DNA of 64,000 nt, from assembly GCA_040755155.1 (NCBI GenBank), contig JBFMBP010000157.1, positions 22,003-86,002 on the forward strand, in the 5' to 3' direction. The notes under the pieces were generated by a model. The model saw only the letters and a list, made by a program, of their open reading frames with translations. It had not been told where the DNA came from and made no database searches. Shown here in pieces: positions 26,257 through 35,760 of the stretch (its first letter is position 1; each line of letters begins with the position of its first letter). The stretch is from Candidatus Omnitrophota bacterium. Its GTDB lineage: Bacteria; Hinthialibacterota; Hinthialibacteria; Hinthialibacterales; Hinthialibacteraceae. The position numbers and the translations under genes were made by a program.

Positions 26257-26460
26257 ATGGCAAGTGGTCGGGTAAAATGGTTTAACGCAGAAAAAGGGTA
26301 TGGATTTATTGAACAAGATGACGGTAAAGACCTCTTCGTTCATCATACCGGAATTAAAGGCGAAGGCTTCAAAAACCTTCAAGAAGGCCAGGTCGTTGAA
26401 TTCGACATCGCTCAAGGCGATAAAGGTCCCAAAGCGGTCAACGTCGTAGCCGTTCGGTAA
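26257..26460 (+). CDS. Cold-shock protein, CspA family
   Basis: A 67-residue single cold-shock domain that binds single-stranded RNA or DNA as an RNA chaperone. Both nucleic-acid motifs are present: RNP1 KGYGFIEQ and RNP2 DLFVHHTG. The start is ATG 26257; the frame is open further upstream to 26092 but that part is the mRNA leader and promoter. AGAGG lies 11 bases upstream. A bidirectional terminator follows at 26488-26519. Confidence 0.93.
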   Translation: MASGRVKWFNAEKGYGFIEQDDGKDLFVHHTGIKGEGFKNLQEGQVVEFDIAQGDKGPKAVNVVAVR

Positions 26461-26487
26461 CATCCAGTCGACGCTTCGCGAAAAAAA

Positions 26488-26519
26488 AACAGCCTGTTCA
26501 CTTAGAGCAGGCTGTTTTT
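26488..26519 (+). terminator. Bidirectional terminator between csp and carbonic anhydrase genes
   Basis: AACAGCCTG (26488-26496) pairs with CAGGCTGTT (26508-26516), with an 11-base loop, an A-run before and a T-run after. It therefore serves both the plus-strand cold-shock gene and the convergent minus-strand gene ending at 26550. Confidence 0.9.
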
Positions 26520-26549
26520 ACGTCTTTTCTTCGATGCGCGATTCGTAGA

Positions 26550-27647
26550 TTACGGCTGCGCGATCATGTCGTAAACTTGCACTTTCGTCCAGGAATCTTT
26601 GTTCCTTTCGATGAATTGCAAGTGTTTTTCCGCCGTTTGATAGAAATCCTGTCCCGCGCGGTCGTCAAAGTAGACGACGAGGGAAACGCCGTAGCTGTTA
26701 TCGACGACATCGCGGGGGGTGCCCGCTGGAATTCCAACCTCGATCTTGCGGACGGTCTCGATCGAGCCGAGATAGGTTTTGCAATCGCCGATCAGTTGCT
26801 GTTTCTTTTCCGCTGGCAATTTCTCCTTCAGCCAGAAGAAAACCGTATGAATGAACGTAGGCTTGATTTTTGCATGAGACTCGCCGGTTTTTACAAATTT
26901 CTCTAATAATTCTTTTTGTCGTGGATGCGATCCCATCCATTCCACCTTGCCCGATTCCAAATCGTAGATCGCTCCGATGACGCGCATTTTTTTCTCTTCC
27001 AAACTCTGGCGAACCGTTTCGCTTCGGATTAGCAAATCCTCGATCGCGCGCAGGACATTGGCTTCGACAACTTTTTGAATCAACTCCTGGCCTTTTAAAT
27101 CCGGATGCTCCCGTTTGACGCTCTCCATGGCGGGAAGGATATTATCAACCAGTTCGGGGATGCTCCCGTGAACATCATCCCCTTCCGCTACGGCCGTTAC
27201 TGCGCCGCAATGGGTATGGCCGAGAATGACGAGCAGAGGCGTCCCCAAGTGATCCGCCCCATATTCGATGGAGCCGATCTCGTCGATGTCGCAAACGTTT
27301 CCCGCCACGCGTATCGTAAAGATATCCCCCACGCCCGCGTCGAAGATATGTTCGATCGGCGCTCGCGAGTCGGAACAGCCGATAATCGTGGCGTAAGGAT
27401 GCTGTCCTTTGGCTGTATTATGCCTGCGCGCATCGTCTTGGTTCGGGTATGTCCTTTCGCCTTTGACGTAACGCTCGTTTCCTGCCTGCAAGAGCATCAA
27501 CGCATGGTCGGCTGACAATCCCTGCCCCTCTTCGCTGCCTGCGGCGCTGTGGAAAGCGGGGAGGGATGCGCTTAACCCGGCAAATAAAAGCCCAGCATAA
27601 AGCGCGATGAGGGGTAAACGAATAGCGGTTTTTCCATTGAATTTCAT
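26550..27647 (-). CDS. Exported beta-carbonic anhydrase fused to a Dabb domain
   Basis: A 365-residue protein. A signal peptide or anchor (residues 8-38) precedes a beta-class carbonic anhydrase (about 45-240), with the zinc ligands Cys91 (GCSDSRAP), His144 and Cys147 (GHTHCGAV) and the Asp93-Arg95 pair. Residues about 265-365 (IHTVFFWLKEKLPAEKKQQL ... VSLVVYFDDRAGQDFYQTAEK) form a Dabb (stress-responsive alpha/beta barrel) domain, which normally occurs as a separate small dimeric protein. The fusion is unusual. The enzyme interconverts CO2 and bicarbonate, presumably in the periplasm. The ATG has AGAGGA upstream. Confidence 0.88.
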   Translation of the reverse strand: MKFNGKTAIRLPLIALYAGLLFAGLSASLPAFHSAAGSEEGQGLSADHALMLLQAGNERYVKGERTYPNQDDARRHNTAKGQHPYATIIGCSDSRAPIEHIFDAGVGDIFTIRVAGNVCDIDEIGSIEYGADHLGTPLLVILGHTHCGAVTAVAEGDDVHGSIPELVDNILPAMESVKREHPDLKGQELIQKVVEANVLRAIEDLLIRSETVRQSLEEKKMRVIGAIYDLESGKVEWMGSHPRQKELLEKFVKTGESHAKIKPTFIHTVFFWLKEKLPAEKKQQLIGDCKTYLGSIETVRKIEVGIPAGTPRDVVDNSYGVSLVVYFDDRAGQDFYQTAEKHLQFIERNKDSWTKVQVYDMIAQP

Positions 27648-27905
27648 GACGAATCCTCTTTTATCGTTTTTTTCTCGAAAAACATCGAATCGCCCCGTTC
27701 GGATACTACGGCGATGATTCTTAAGACAAGAGTATATTCCAGGATGTTATTTTTTCGAATATAAAAGAATGGGATAAATTCATTTTCGAGTCATACTCTA
27801 TTATGGGAAAAATGAAAAGTCTTACAATTCGCGATAATTGTTCTACGGCTTTTAGCAGCTTTGATTAGAGTGTCAATCAAACTAGCCGAATGAAAAGAGG
27901 ATGCC

Positions 27906-28268
27906 ATGAACGATGTTTTAAATCGGACGGTGGAAACGCTCGCCATTTCGAAAATCAAACGCCATATTTTCCTATGCTGCGATCAAACGAATCCCAAATG
28001 TTCAGATAAAACCGCCAGTCTCGAATCCTGGAATTATCTGAAAGCCCGTTTGGAAGAATTGCATCTGACGGGTGAAGGCGGCGTATTCCGCACCAAGGCC
28101 AACTGCCTGAGGCTTTGCGTGCAAGGCCCCATCGCCGTGGTCTATCCCGAAGGCGTATGGTACCACTCTTGCACGCCCGCCGCATTGGAACGCATCATTC
28201 AGGAACATTTTATCGGTGGACGTCCGGTGGAGGATTTGATTGTAATCCAGCATCCCCTGCAACCATAG
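27906..28268 (+). CDS. Thioredoxin-fold [2Fe-2S] ferredoxin
   Basis: A 120-residue electron carrier. The cluster cysteines appear as [12 protein letters not shown] near the N-terminus and [16 protein letters not shown] later, the pattern of thioredoxin-like [2Fe-2S] ferredoxins (COG3411). It has no signal peptide. GAGG precedes the ATG. The partner is unknown; the nearest genes are the carbonic anhydrase, divergent, and the sulfatase downstream. Confidence 0.88.
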   Translation: MNDVLNRTVETLAISKIKRHIFLCCDQTNPKCSDKTASLESWNYLKARLEELHLTGEGGVFRTKANCLRLCVQGPIAVVYPEGVWYHSCTPAALERIIQEHFIGGRPVEDLIVIQHPLQP

Positions 28269-28464
28269 AGGCAAAATCGTCCTACCGTAACGTACAACGA
28301 TTCGATGCGTTAGAAAAAAATGGAGAATCAGGCAATGAACGGCGGAAGAACCGGAAGCCCATTACCTGTTTCGGCAGGATGGAAATTATGATAATTTGTT
28401 ATCATTCTCTGAGGGAAATAGTTTCATTGGCCCGAATCGTTTATATCCAAAATAGGAGTTGAAC

Positions 28465-29880
28465 ATGGCGAATAATCCGATTTCCAGACGTTCTTTTTTC
28501 CGGTCGTCCGCCGCGTCCGCCGCTGGATTGGCTTTTTCAGGCGCATTCGCCGCTTTCGCTGGCGACGAAAATCCACCCAATATAATTTGGCTAATTGGCG
28601 ACGATGTGGGGCCGAAAGAGATCGGCTGCTATGGCCATCCTACAATTCGCACGCCGAATATCGACGCGCTGGCGGTCGGAGGCGTACGTTTTACGAACGC
28701 ATTCGTCGCCGCATCGTCATGCAGCCCGAGCCGCTGCAGTTGCTTTACGGGAAAGTATCCCCATTCCACCGGCGCGGAGAATTTGCACGATCCCTTGCCG
28801 GAAGGCCAAACTGTTCTGCCTCGATATCTGGCGTCCGCTGGTTATTTTTCCGGTTCCGTGGGCAAGTTTCACATGGGCGCGGCGGCGGAAAAGCAATTCG
28901 ACCGCGTACTCGGCAAGGTGGAAAATTGGAAAGATTTTTTGAATGAACGTCCCCAAAACCGGCCTTTCTTCCTTTCGGTGGGATTTATCGACGCCCATCG
29001 TCCTTTCGATAAGGGGTGCGTCGATCCTCCCTATCGGCGCGAGGATGTCATCGTTCCCCCCTACTTGCCCGATATCCCCGAAGTACGCGACGACTTGGCG
29101 GGATTTTATGATGAAATTTCGCGCATGGATCGAGTCATCGGCGAAATCGCCAGTTATTTGCGTCAACAAGAACTCTTGGACAATACGCTCATCGTCTTTT
29201 TCGGCGATAACGGCATCCCCTTTCCGCGAGCTAAGTTTACTATCTACGACAGCGGCATCCAAACGCCCTTGATCGTTCAATGGCCGGCGCAATTCAATGG
29301 GGGACAGGTTTATAATGGCCTTATCAGCCTTGTGGATTTAGCGCCCGCCATGCTGCAATCCGCCTCTCTTCCTATTCCGCCGGAGATGGAAGGAATCGGA
29401 TTTCTGGAGTTGTTGACGAATCCTGGCGGCAGGGAACGGGAATATATTTTCGCCGAACGGAATTGGCACGATTTCGACGATCACAGCCGGGCGGTTCGAG
29501 ACCAGCGCTTCAAATACATCCGCAATGCCTTTCCCGATAAACCGCTGGAAACTTCCGCCGATAGCTTGGCGACTCCCATGTTCGAAAAAATCCGCCGGAT
29601 GCGGGATGCGGGAACGTTAACGAAGGAGCAGATGCTTCTCTTCCGGTCGCGCAGAGCGCCGGAGGAACTCTACGATCTGGAGATCGATCCCCACGAATTC
29701 CGCAATATTGTAAATGAAGATGCTTATAGTACGGTGTTAGAGCGGATGCGCCGGGCCTTGGATCGATGGATCGAGGAGACTCATGACATTCCTCCCTCCC
29801 GCGCTTTGCCCGATGAATTCGATCCGGAAACGGGAAAACGGATTCGGCCCCCGCATCAGGATCAAGCAAAATCCCAATAG
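28465..29880 (+). CDS. Tat-exported sulfatase (formylglycine type)
   Basis: A 471-residue arylsulfatase-type enzyme that removes sulfate esters, probably from a polysaccharide. A twin-arginine signal (ISRRSFFRSSAASAAG) is followed by the metal motif LIGDDVGPKEIGCYG and the sulfatase signature CSPSRCSCFTG, whose Cys86 would be converted to formylglycine. KFHMGA and FFGDNGIPF supply further active-site residues. The ATG at 28465 is chosen because AGGAG is 7 bases upstream. No maturase (anSME or FGE) gene is in the window. Specificity cannot be inferred. Confidence 0.92.
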   Translation: MANNPISRRSFFRSSAASAAGLAFSGAFAAFAGDENPPNIIWLIGDDVGPKEIGCYGHPTIRTPNIDALAVGGVRFTNAFVAASSCSPSRCSCFTGKYPHSTGAENLHDPLPEGQTVLPRYLASAGYFSGSVGKFHMGAAAEKQFDRVLGKVENWKDFLNERPQNRPFFLSVGFIDAHRPFDKGCVDPPYRREDVIVPPYLPDIPEVRDDLAGFYDEISRMDRVIGEIASYLRQQELLDNTLIVFFGDNGIPFPRAKFTIYDSGIQTPLIVQWPAQFNGGQVYNGLISLVDLAPAMLQSASLPIPPEMEGIGFLELLTNPGGREREYIFAERNWHDFDDHSRAVRDQRFKYIRNAFPDKPLETSADSLATPMFEKIRRMRDAGTLTKEQMLLFRSRRAPEELYDLEIDPHEFRNIVNEDAYSTVLERMRRALDRWIEETHDIPPSRALPDEFDPETGKRIRPPHQDQAKSQ

Positions 29881-29928
29881 AATTTCATTTTAAAATGCTA
29901 TCCGCGATAGGCAGGTTTGAACGCGGCC

Positions 29929-31284
29929 ATGACAGCTGAAAAGATTAAACAAACCTTCATTCCATACCGGCGCGCCGACGTGATCGAGATGTGCCTTCTA
30001 GACGGCCGTCTCAACGAAGAGGAGAAAAAGCAGTTTACGATTTTTTGCAATCTCTTGATGTTTTACTATCATTACGCGTTTCATGCGCTTCAAGAGCGGC
30101 TGAAAGATTATTTCACGCCGATCGATCCCGATTCGGGCGTGAAATTATTCCATCCGATTACGGAAGAAGAGGAGCGCCAAAAGGCGGGAGAATTCTTCAA
30201 AGATTTCGAAAAACTGCTGATAAAAGCCAATTTTAAACCTTTAAGCCAAGAGGAACTGAAAAAGGCCTTTCGGGACCGGTCGCTCATTCAATTGAATACC
30301 GAAGTCGATTTCGATTCCTTCGACCGCTATCTTTTTTACTATCGAGGATCGAAACCGTCGAAAACGACCGTCAAGCGCTACCGTTATTTTAAAAAAAATA
30401 TCGTCTTCGAGACCCTGGAACGGGTCATATTATTGTTGAAATTCAAAAACCGCGATTACTTCGAACAGAAAAAAATCGATATCGGCAAACTGAATTTCCA
30501 ACCGGGACGCACTTACATTTTCTATTATAAAAATGTTCCCAAAGCGGACCTGGAGATTGTCTTTCCCAACGTAAAAATCGGCATGACGTTGAAAGACAAA
30601 TTGCTTTTTTTGTTGCCCGCCCTCGGCGTAGGATTGAGTACATTTTTTAAAATATCGGGCAATCTGCTGCTCTTGATCGGTTTCGCCATTTTCATGTTGG
30701 GTTTGACTTCATCGGCGGAAAAAATTTTCGGCGTTACGGAAGATCTGGCGAAACGCAGTCTGATTCCCATGGTCGCCGCGTTGGCCACCGTGGTCATCGT
30801 TCTGGGCGGTTTCGCCATCACGCAGTATTTGAACTATAAAAACAAATGGGTGGAGTTTTTGAATGATGTAACGCAGACCCTATTCTTCCATAGCATCAGC
30901 ATCAACGCGGGCGTCTTCGAATGCCTGATCGATTCCGCCGAGGAAGAGGAATGCAAGGAAGCCATTCTTGCCTACTATCACTTGCTGACCAGCGAGAAGA
31001 AACTGACCAAACGCGAATTGGATCGGCGCATCGAAGATTGGTTCGCCGAGAAATACGGCGTCATGATCGACTTCGATGTGGAAGGCGCTTTGGAAAAATT
31101 GGAACAATTGTCGGCGGAGATCGATGTGGAAAACCAAGGAGAAACGAACGCGGAGAAAATAAGCGTACTCTCGCGAAACGCGTACGGAACGCTTTTTGCG
31201 CAACCCTTGCAAAACGCCTTGAAAATCCTCGATTCGATCTGGGATAATCTTTTTCAATACAATTGTTTTTTTATAAACAAATAA
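29929..31284 (+). CDS. TMEM143/DUF3754-like membrane protein
   Basis: A 451-residue protein with two or three central membrane segments (LLLLIGFAIFMLGLTSS and ATVVIVLGGFAITQYL). The stretch FYYKNVPKADLEIVFPNVKIGMTLKDK matches the core of the TMEM143/DUF3754 family, found in bacteria, plants and mitochondria, of unknown function. The C-terminal half is rich in acidic helices (DSAEEEECKEAILAYY). The ATG at 29929 is preferred; a TTG at 29917 in the same frame is an alternative. It lies 48 bases after the sulfatase gene on the same strand. Confidence 0.68.
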   Translation: MTAEKIKQTFIPYRRADVIEMCLLDGRLNEEEKKQFTIFCNLLMFYYHYAFHALQERLKDYFTPIDPDSGVKLFHPITEEEERQKAGEFFKDFEKLLIKANFKPLSQEELKKAFRDRSLIQLNTEVDFDSFDRYLFYYRGSKPSKTTVKRYRYFKKNIVFETLERVILLLKFKNRDYFEQKKIDIGKLNFQPGRTYIFYYKNVPKADLEIVFPNVKIGMTLKDKLLFLLPALGVGLSTFFKISGNLLLLIGFAIFMLGLTSSAEKIFGVTEDLAKRSLIPMVAALATVVIVLGGFAITQYLNYKNKWVEFLNDVTQTLFFHSISINAGVFECLIDSAEEEECKEAILAYYHLLTSEKKLTKRELDRRIEDWFAEKYGVMIDFDVEGALEKLEQLSAEIDVENQGETNAEKISVLSRNAYGTLFAQPLQNALKILDSIWDNLFQYNCFFINK

Positions 31285-31335
31285 ATCACAAGGGCAAAAA
31301 AGCCTTGTCCTTGCCACCCTCCACTGTCTTTTGGA

Positions 31336-34300
31336 TTATTCTTTTTCCAAAGAAAGAGTCATGTTTTTTATCATTGGCGCAGGACCTGCATTCGCTTTCT
31401 CGTCCGGGTAAAATTCCACGGCGCGATATCCTGGAACCTTCAGGCGCGCCAAGTGATGGCCTTTAGGAAGTGCGAGCATAATCATTCCACTCATGATTTT
31501 CTGGGGAATTTGGAGTTTGGAAAAGAAGGGGAAATCCGGGATTTCCGCTTTGTATTCGCCTTCAGGAACTTGTCCGTTAGTGCTTTGAAGAACGATCTGA
31601 TAGATGGCGAATTCAAGCATATCGATCATAACCATTCCACCCGCGCCTTTGGGGGGATTGACGTTTTCGGCGACGCCTACTAACGGTTTATTGTCGCCCG
31701 TATTTCCGCTTATGAATAAATCGAACGGTTCGTTGCTCATCCCCGGAAGAATATAAACGCCTTTTTGCTCCGGATCTGGTTTGGTTGTAACTTGTTGAAC
31801 TGAAGCGCCTTGCATCAACATGACTTGAACCATTGGAGCCGTATAGGGCGCTCCGCCGTAGGTAAGGAATAGCTTGACGGAGCCTTCCGCTTTTGAGAGC
31901 GCTACTTCGACGAAAACGGAGGCGGCGGAATCTCCAGCATTGGCGGGATTAACATTGGCTGAAAATTCTTTATTGACGTAACCTTCTTTTGTCGCGGTGA
32001 GAGAATACTCGCCGTGAGCGCGGGGCTGAAGGGCGAATTTTCCTTCCTGATCCGATTTAACCGGCATGAGGTATTTGCCGGTGGTATAAATATCGGGATT
32101 TTTTAAGTCGATGCGCATACCGATTTGAACTTCGGATAGCGGCTCGCCTGTCGCCGCATCCTTTACGATCCCATCGATTTTCAAAGATAAAGCGTACAAA
32201 TCGACGACATACTCCGATTGCCCCTTCTCGACTTTGACGCTGGCTACGCCTTCCGCATTCATCGGATTCGGCGCGCTCATTTTTTGGGTTGTGAAATAAA
32301 GGGTATATTCGCCTTCTGAAACGCCAAGAAAACGATAGATGCCGTCATCGTTCGCGTCGCAGGACAAACTAATACTATTCCCTATCATCGAACTCTGCTG
32401 CAATAAAATTCTGGCGCCCGGCGCGGGGGCGCCTTCTTTATAAACCGTTCCATGAATCGCGGCGCCTTCGCCGCCGCCAAAATCCACGCGAATGGTTTTG
32501 CCTTCTTGGACAGATGCCGGTTTGCTTTCGTTGCTTTGGGCTTTTTCGCTGTATTTCGTCTTGCTAACGAGGTATGTTCCTGGAGAGACGCGCTGAAAGC
32601 GGTATTCGCCTTTTTCATCGGTTTGGGTTTGGGGATAAGACGAACTGCCTAACATCTGGCTGATGCGGATATCTACCTTAGGCAAAGGATTTCCCTTTTC
32701 GTCCAACACGCGCCCTTCGATGGTTCCGCCCATTTGCAAATGGATCGGAACCGCCGTATCGCCGTACATGGATGGATCGATCTTGAAAGTAGCGGCCGCG
32801 TAATTCTCATGAGTGATCCTCAAGGTTCCGCCGTTCGAGGGAAGGTTTTCCATGCGGAACATTCCATCTTCCTGGGAAACGACCGAATCGGGCAAGGGCG
32901 AATTTTCGGCGCGGAAAAAACGCATCATGTTGTTGTCTTCGACTAACAGACCTATCGAAGCTTTGGCGACCGGCTTCTCTTCCGGATTGAGAAGCAGTCC
33001 GACAAAGAGTTTACCGGTTTCTAACTCAATCAGCGCGTTTTCCACTGTCTCGCCGGATTTGACGGTTACGGATGGACCATCGGATAAAGCGTATTTATCC
33101 GCTTTCGCGCGAAGTTGTTGAACGCCAGGTTCGACGTCTTCCAAAAGGAATGCGCCGTTTTCGTCGGTTAACGCTGAGAGCGTTCTCCCCGTGTAGGAAT
33201 TGCTTTGTCCTACAAGAGTAACTTGCGCTCCTTCCACGGGCTGGCGCGAATCTTGAGCGATGACGATTCCTTTGATCGAACCGGAATGTTCCATTGTGAT
33301 GCTGAGGTATTCGCCATTCATATCGTATGTATTTTGATAGCGTTTATATCCTTTGCATTGAACGGAAACGATCATTTTGTCCGCTTTTTTCAAACCTGTA
33401 ATATGAAATTCCCCCTGCTCGTCCGTTCGCGCGCTGCCATAAATGCCTATATGATTTCCAATATTTCCCATACCGGATGTAATCATGACATTAGCGGTTA
33501 CATTGGCCTCTTTTACAGGTTCATTGGATTGATTGACGACTTTTCCTTTCACTTCTTCATTAGCGTCGCTTTCTTCGAGGATGATATCCACACCGGTTTT
33601 TTTCTCTCCGGCGGTTAGCGTTATCTCTTTTCTGGCGACTTCTTGCCAACGCTTGTCGCCATCATCGGGGCCTTGAACAGTAATTTGATACGCTCCCGCT
33701 CCAAGGTCTGAGAAAGAATAATCGCCATTCTCGTTTGTTTTGGTTTCCTCGACCGAGACGCCTCCGTCATATCCTCCTAGGCGATTGCGTATCTCTTGAT
33801 ACATGATGTACATAGAGCGGTTTGCAATGGCTGTTCCATCTTTTTCCGTCACTTTTCCCGATACGGAACCGGATTCGGAAAGCGTTACTTCCACCAGCGT
33901 GGGTTGGTCGATTGGGCCGGGTTGGAATGAGGCGCTAAGCGTTTCGCCATAACCTTTCTTTTTCACAAGCGCAATAGATTGGGCTTTGGGGATCGAATCG
34001 ATGACGGCTTTTCCTTTCGCGTCGGTCTTGGCGGAAGGACTGCCGTAAGTATTTTGCCGGTTCGAGTGAACCTTAACATCGGCGTCGGATATCGGCTTCT
34101 TGTCCCGATCGTAGACTTGAATCGCTGCGGCGGCGCCTGGTTCGAGCTTTATCAGTAATTCTTTGCTTTGGGTTTTTTCATTAATGACGATGCGAGAGAG
34201 AGGATCGACTTGATTGTAATCGGAATACGAACTGAACGTTACATAGCCTTTGGCCCTGACTTCGCCGATGCGGAAAACGCCTTCCGCTAGGCGGCGTAAA

Positions 34301-35058
34301 GTGAAACGTCCATCGGGACCGGTTTTGTCTTCTACTTGAATCTGGCCTTTTTGGTTATTTTCCGCCGGATTCATGCGCACATTCGCATCGGCAACCGGCT
34401 TGGATGTATCCCTATCGATTACTGTCCCTGAAACCACCAATCCGGCGGGAACCAAGGCGAAATCATGTGAAGGAGTACTCTCCGTTGCGGATACCGTAAT
34501 ATTCGCCTGACCGTTCAGATAATGATCCGGCGGCGTGGCGTATAGCCAATATTGGCCCGGCCGATTCAATTCCAGCGTATAGTATCCTTCTTGGTTGCTT
34601 TTCGCACTGGCGGTTTGCTTCGAATTATTCCCTTCTATTTTCAGGTTGGATCTAACTTCCGTATCGGGAATCGCTTTCCCTTCCGTGGAGCGGACATATC
34701 CCGTAATCCAATAATTCGCTGTAGTAGCGTCGCCGATGGATTCTTCCGCCGTTTCACTCTCTGCATTGTCGCCGATTGGGGTAGAATCGGAGGGTGAGTT
34801 TATGGCTTCATCCGCCCGCATCGAGAGGCTGGAGTCCGTGCTCGCCACGATTTTTCCATCAGAAACGGCCGCCTTATCTCCTGCATGAAGAGTCTCTTTT
34901 TCTTCCGGTTTCGATAAGTTTTTAAGTTCGACTGTTCCTTCTTCTACGGTGACGGTGGTCTGGCCGGGGGAAGTGTGGTTTTCGTTACTCGTAACGTAAT
35001 ACAAGAAAACAGCCAATCCAATCAAAATGACAATAGGTATAATAAGACGGAGTTTCAT
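31336..35058 (-). CDS. Giant exported protein with about ten carboxypeptidase-regulatory-like (Ig-fold) repeats
   Basis: A 1240-residue protein anchored by an N-terminal membrane segment (IIPIVILIGLAVFLYYV). Residues about 32-70 (VTVEEGTVELKNLSK) resemble part of a FecR domain. About ten repeats of 80-100 residues follow, each with the pattern GxVxDxxGxPlxxAxVxl ... TDexGxFxlxxLxxGxYxlxxxxxGY, the mark of CarboxypepD_reg/SpaA-type Ig-like domains. The C-terminal 180 residues diverge. No catalytic domain is present, so it is probably a structural, adhesive or signalling surface protein. AGGAGG precedes the ATG. It is the last gene after an ECF sigma factor and a FecR-like gene on the same strand. 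Confidence 0.85.
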   Translation of the reverse strand: MKLRLIIPIVILIGLAVFLYYVTSNENHTSPGQTTVTVEEGTVELKNLSKPEEKETLHAGDKAAVSDGKIVASTDSSLSMRADEAINSPSDSTPIGDNAESETAEESIGDATTANYWITGYVRSTEGKAIPDTEVRSNLKIEGNNSKQTASAKSNQEGYYTLELNRPGQYWLYATPPDHYLNGQANITVSATESTPSHDFALVPAGLVVSGTVIDRDTSKPVADANVRMNPAENNQKGQIQVEDKTGPDGRFTLRRLAEGVFRIGEVRAKGYVTFSSYSDYNQVDPLSRIVINEKTQSKELLIKLEPGAAAAIQVYDRDKKPISDADVKVHSNRQNTYGSPSAKTDAKGKAVIDSIPKAQSIALVKKKGYGETLSASFQPGPIDQPTLVEVTLSESGSVSGKVTEKDGTAIANRSMYIMYQEIRNRLGGYDGGVSVEETKTNENGDYSFSDLGAGAYQITVQGPDDGDKRWQEVARKEITLTAGEKKTGVDIILEESDANEEVKGKVVNQSNEPVKEANVTANVMITSGMGNIGNHIGIYGSARTDEQGEFHITGLKKADKMIVSVQCKGYKRYQNTYDMNGEYLSITMEHSGSIKGIVIAQDSRQPVEGAQVTLVGQSNSYTGRTLSALTDENGAFLLEDVEPGVQQLRAKADKYALSDGPSVTVKSGETVENALIELETGKLFVGLLLNPEEKPVAKASIGLLVEDNNMMRFFRAENSPLPDSVVSQEDGMFRMENLPSNGGTLRITHENYAAATFKIDPSMYGDTAVPIHLQMGGTIEGRVLDEKGNPLPKVDIRISQMLGSSSYPQTQTDEKGEYRFQRVSPGTYLVSKTKYSEKAQSNESKPASVQEGKTIRVDFGGGEGAAIHGTVYKEGAPAPGARILLQQSSMIGNSISLSCDANDDGIYRFLGVSEGEYTLYFTTQKMSAPNPMNAEGVASVKVEKGQSEYVVDLYALSLKIDGIVKDAATGEPLSEVQIGMRIDLKNPDIYTTGKYLMPVKSDQEGKFALQPRAHGEYSLTATKEGYVNKEFSANVNPANAGDSAASVFVEVALSKAEGSVKLFLTYGGAPYTAPMVQVMLMQGASVQQVTTKPDPEQKGVYILPGMSNEPFDLFISGNTGDNKPLVGVAENVNPPKGAGGMVMIDMLEFAIYQIVLQSTNGQVPEGEYKAEIPDFPFFSKLQIPQKIMSGMIMLALPKGHHLARLKVPGYRAVEFYPDEKANAGPAPMIKNMTLSLEKE

Positions 35059-35144
35059 TATACTCCTCCTAAAGGATAGGTATATTGGAAATGGTTAAGA
35101 TGATTTGTTAAATTAAGCCTTATAAAACATTAAAAATTAGTTAA

Positions 35145-35176
35145 GTAGGGTTGGCTCAAAGCGAAGCGTAGCCCAC
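35145..35176. repeat. Interspersed repeat GGCTCAAAGCGAAGCG, copy 2
   Basis: GTAGGGTTGGCTCAAAGCGAAGCGTAGCCCAC is a second copy of the element at 13893-13924, differing at a few bases. It lies just downstream of the FecR-like gene, between it and the giant repeat protein. Confidence 0.75.
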
Positions 35177-35184
35177 CATTTTCC

Positions 35185-35760
35185 TTAACGAGTTACAGAA
35201 ACTGTGAATTTGGTGCCGATCACTTTGATTTCCACATCCGGCGTACGAACATAAAGTGTATTCCCCAACGCTTTCGCTACATCGGCCTTCAGCGTTCCAT
35301 AATCCAACGCGATTACGATGTCTTCCTTTTCGCGGCTGGTTGACGAGGAGAGGATTTCAAAAGAAGAGAAGGGAGAAAAACGCAGCAGGCTGCCTTCATC
35401 CAACAACAATTCGGCGGAATGGGCGCCTGTTTTGTAATTAGTGCGGCAGTGGATGGACTTTTGCGTTACTCCGGGAGCATTCCATTCCACATGGTCGACG
35501 AGGGGATTCTTTTTTGCGGAAACGATCCAACTCGACGTTCCTACGATGGGATTCAAATTGATGTTGGAATAAACGATAAAAAGCAACAGAAAACTCGTTG
35601 CTCCCGCCACGGCGAAACGCAGGTAGGGAAAAAGCGGCTTGATCGGCGCAGCCAGCAATTTTTGGCGCAGGCGCTCTTTGTGCGCTTTGTTGACGGTGGA
35701 TTGGAGGCGCGTCCGCCGCAGGAACGATTCCAATTTTTCCAAATCGTTAAACCCAGACAT
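35185..35760 (-). CDS. FecR-like transmembrane protein
   Basis: A 191-residue protein with one central membrane segment (FAVAGATSFLLLFIVYSNI) between a short cytoplasmic N-terminus and a periplasmic FecR-type domain (HSAELLLDEGSLLRFSPFSSFEILSS ... VRTPDVEIKVIGTKFTVSV). FecR proteins sense a signal outside and control a cognate ECF sigma factor. The ATG at 35760 overlaps the sigma gene stop by one base, with AAGGAG 8 bases upstream, so the two are translated together. The N-terminal part is shorter than the usual anti-sigma domain, so its control mechanism is uncertain. Confidence 0.82.
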   Translation of the reverse strand: MSGFNDLEKLESFLRRTRLQSTVNKAHKERLRQKLLAAPIKPLFPYLRFAVAGATSFLLLFIVYSNINLNPIVGTSSWIVSAKKNPLVDHVEWNAPGVTQKSIHCRTNYKTGAHSAELLLDEGSLLRFSPFSSFEILSSSTSREKEDIVIALDYGTLKADVAKALGNTLYVRTPDVEIKVIGTKFTVSVTR

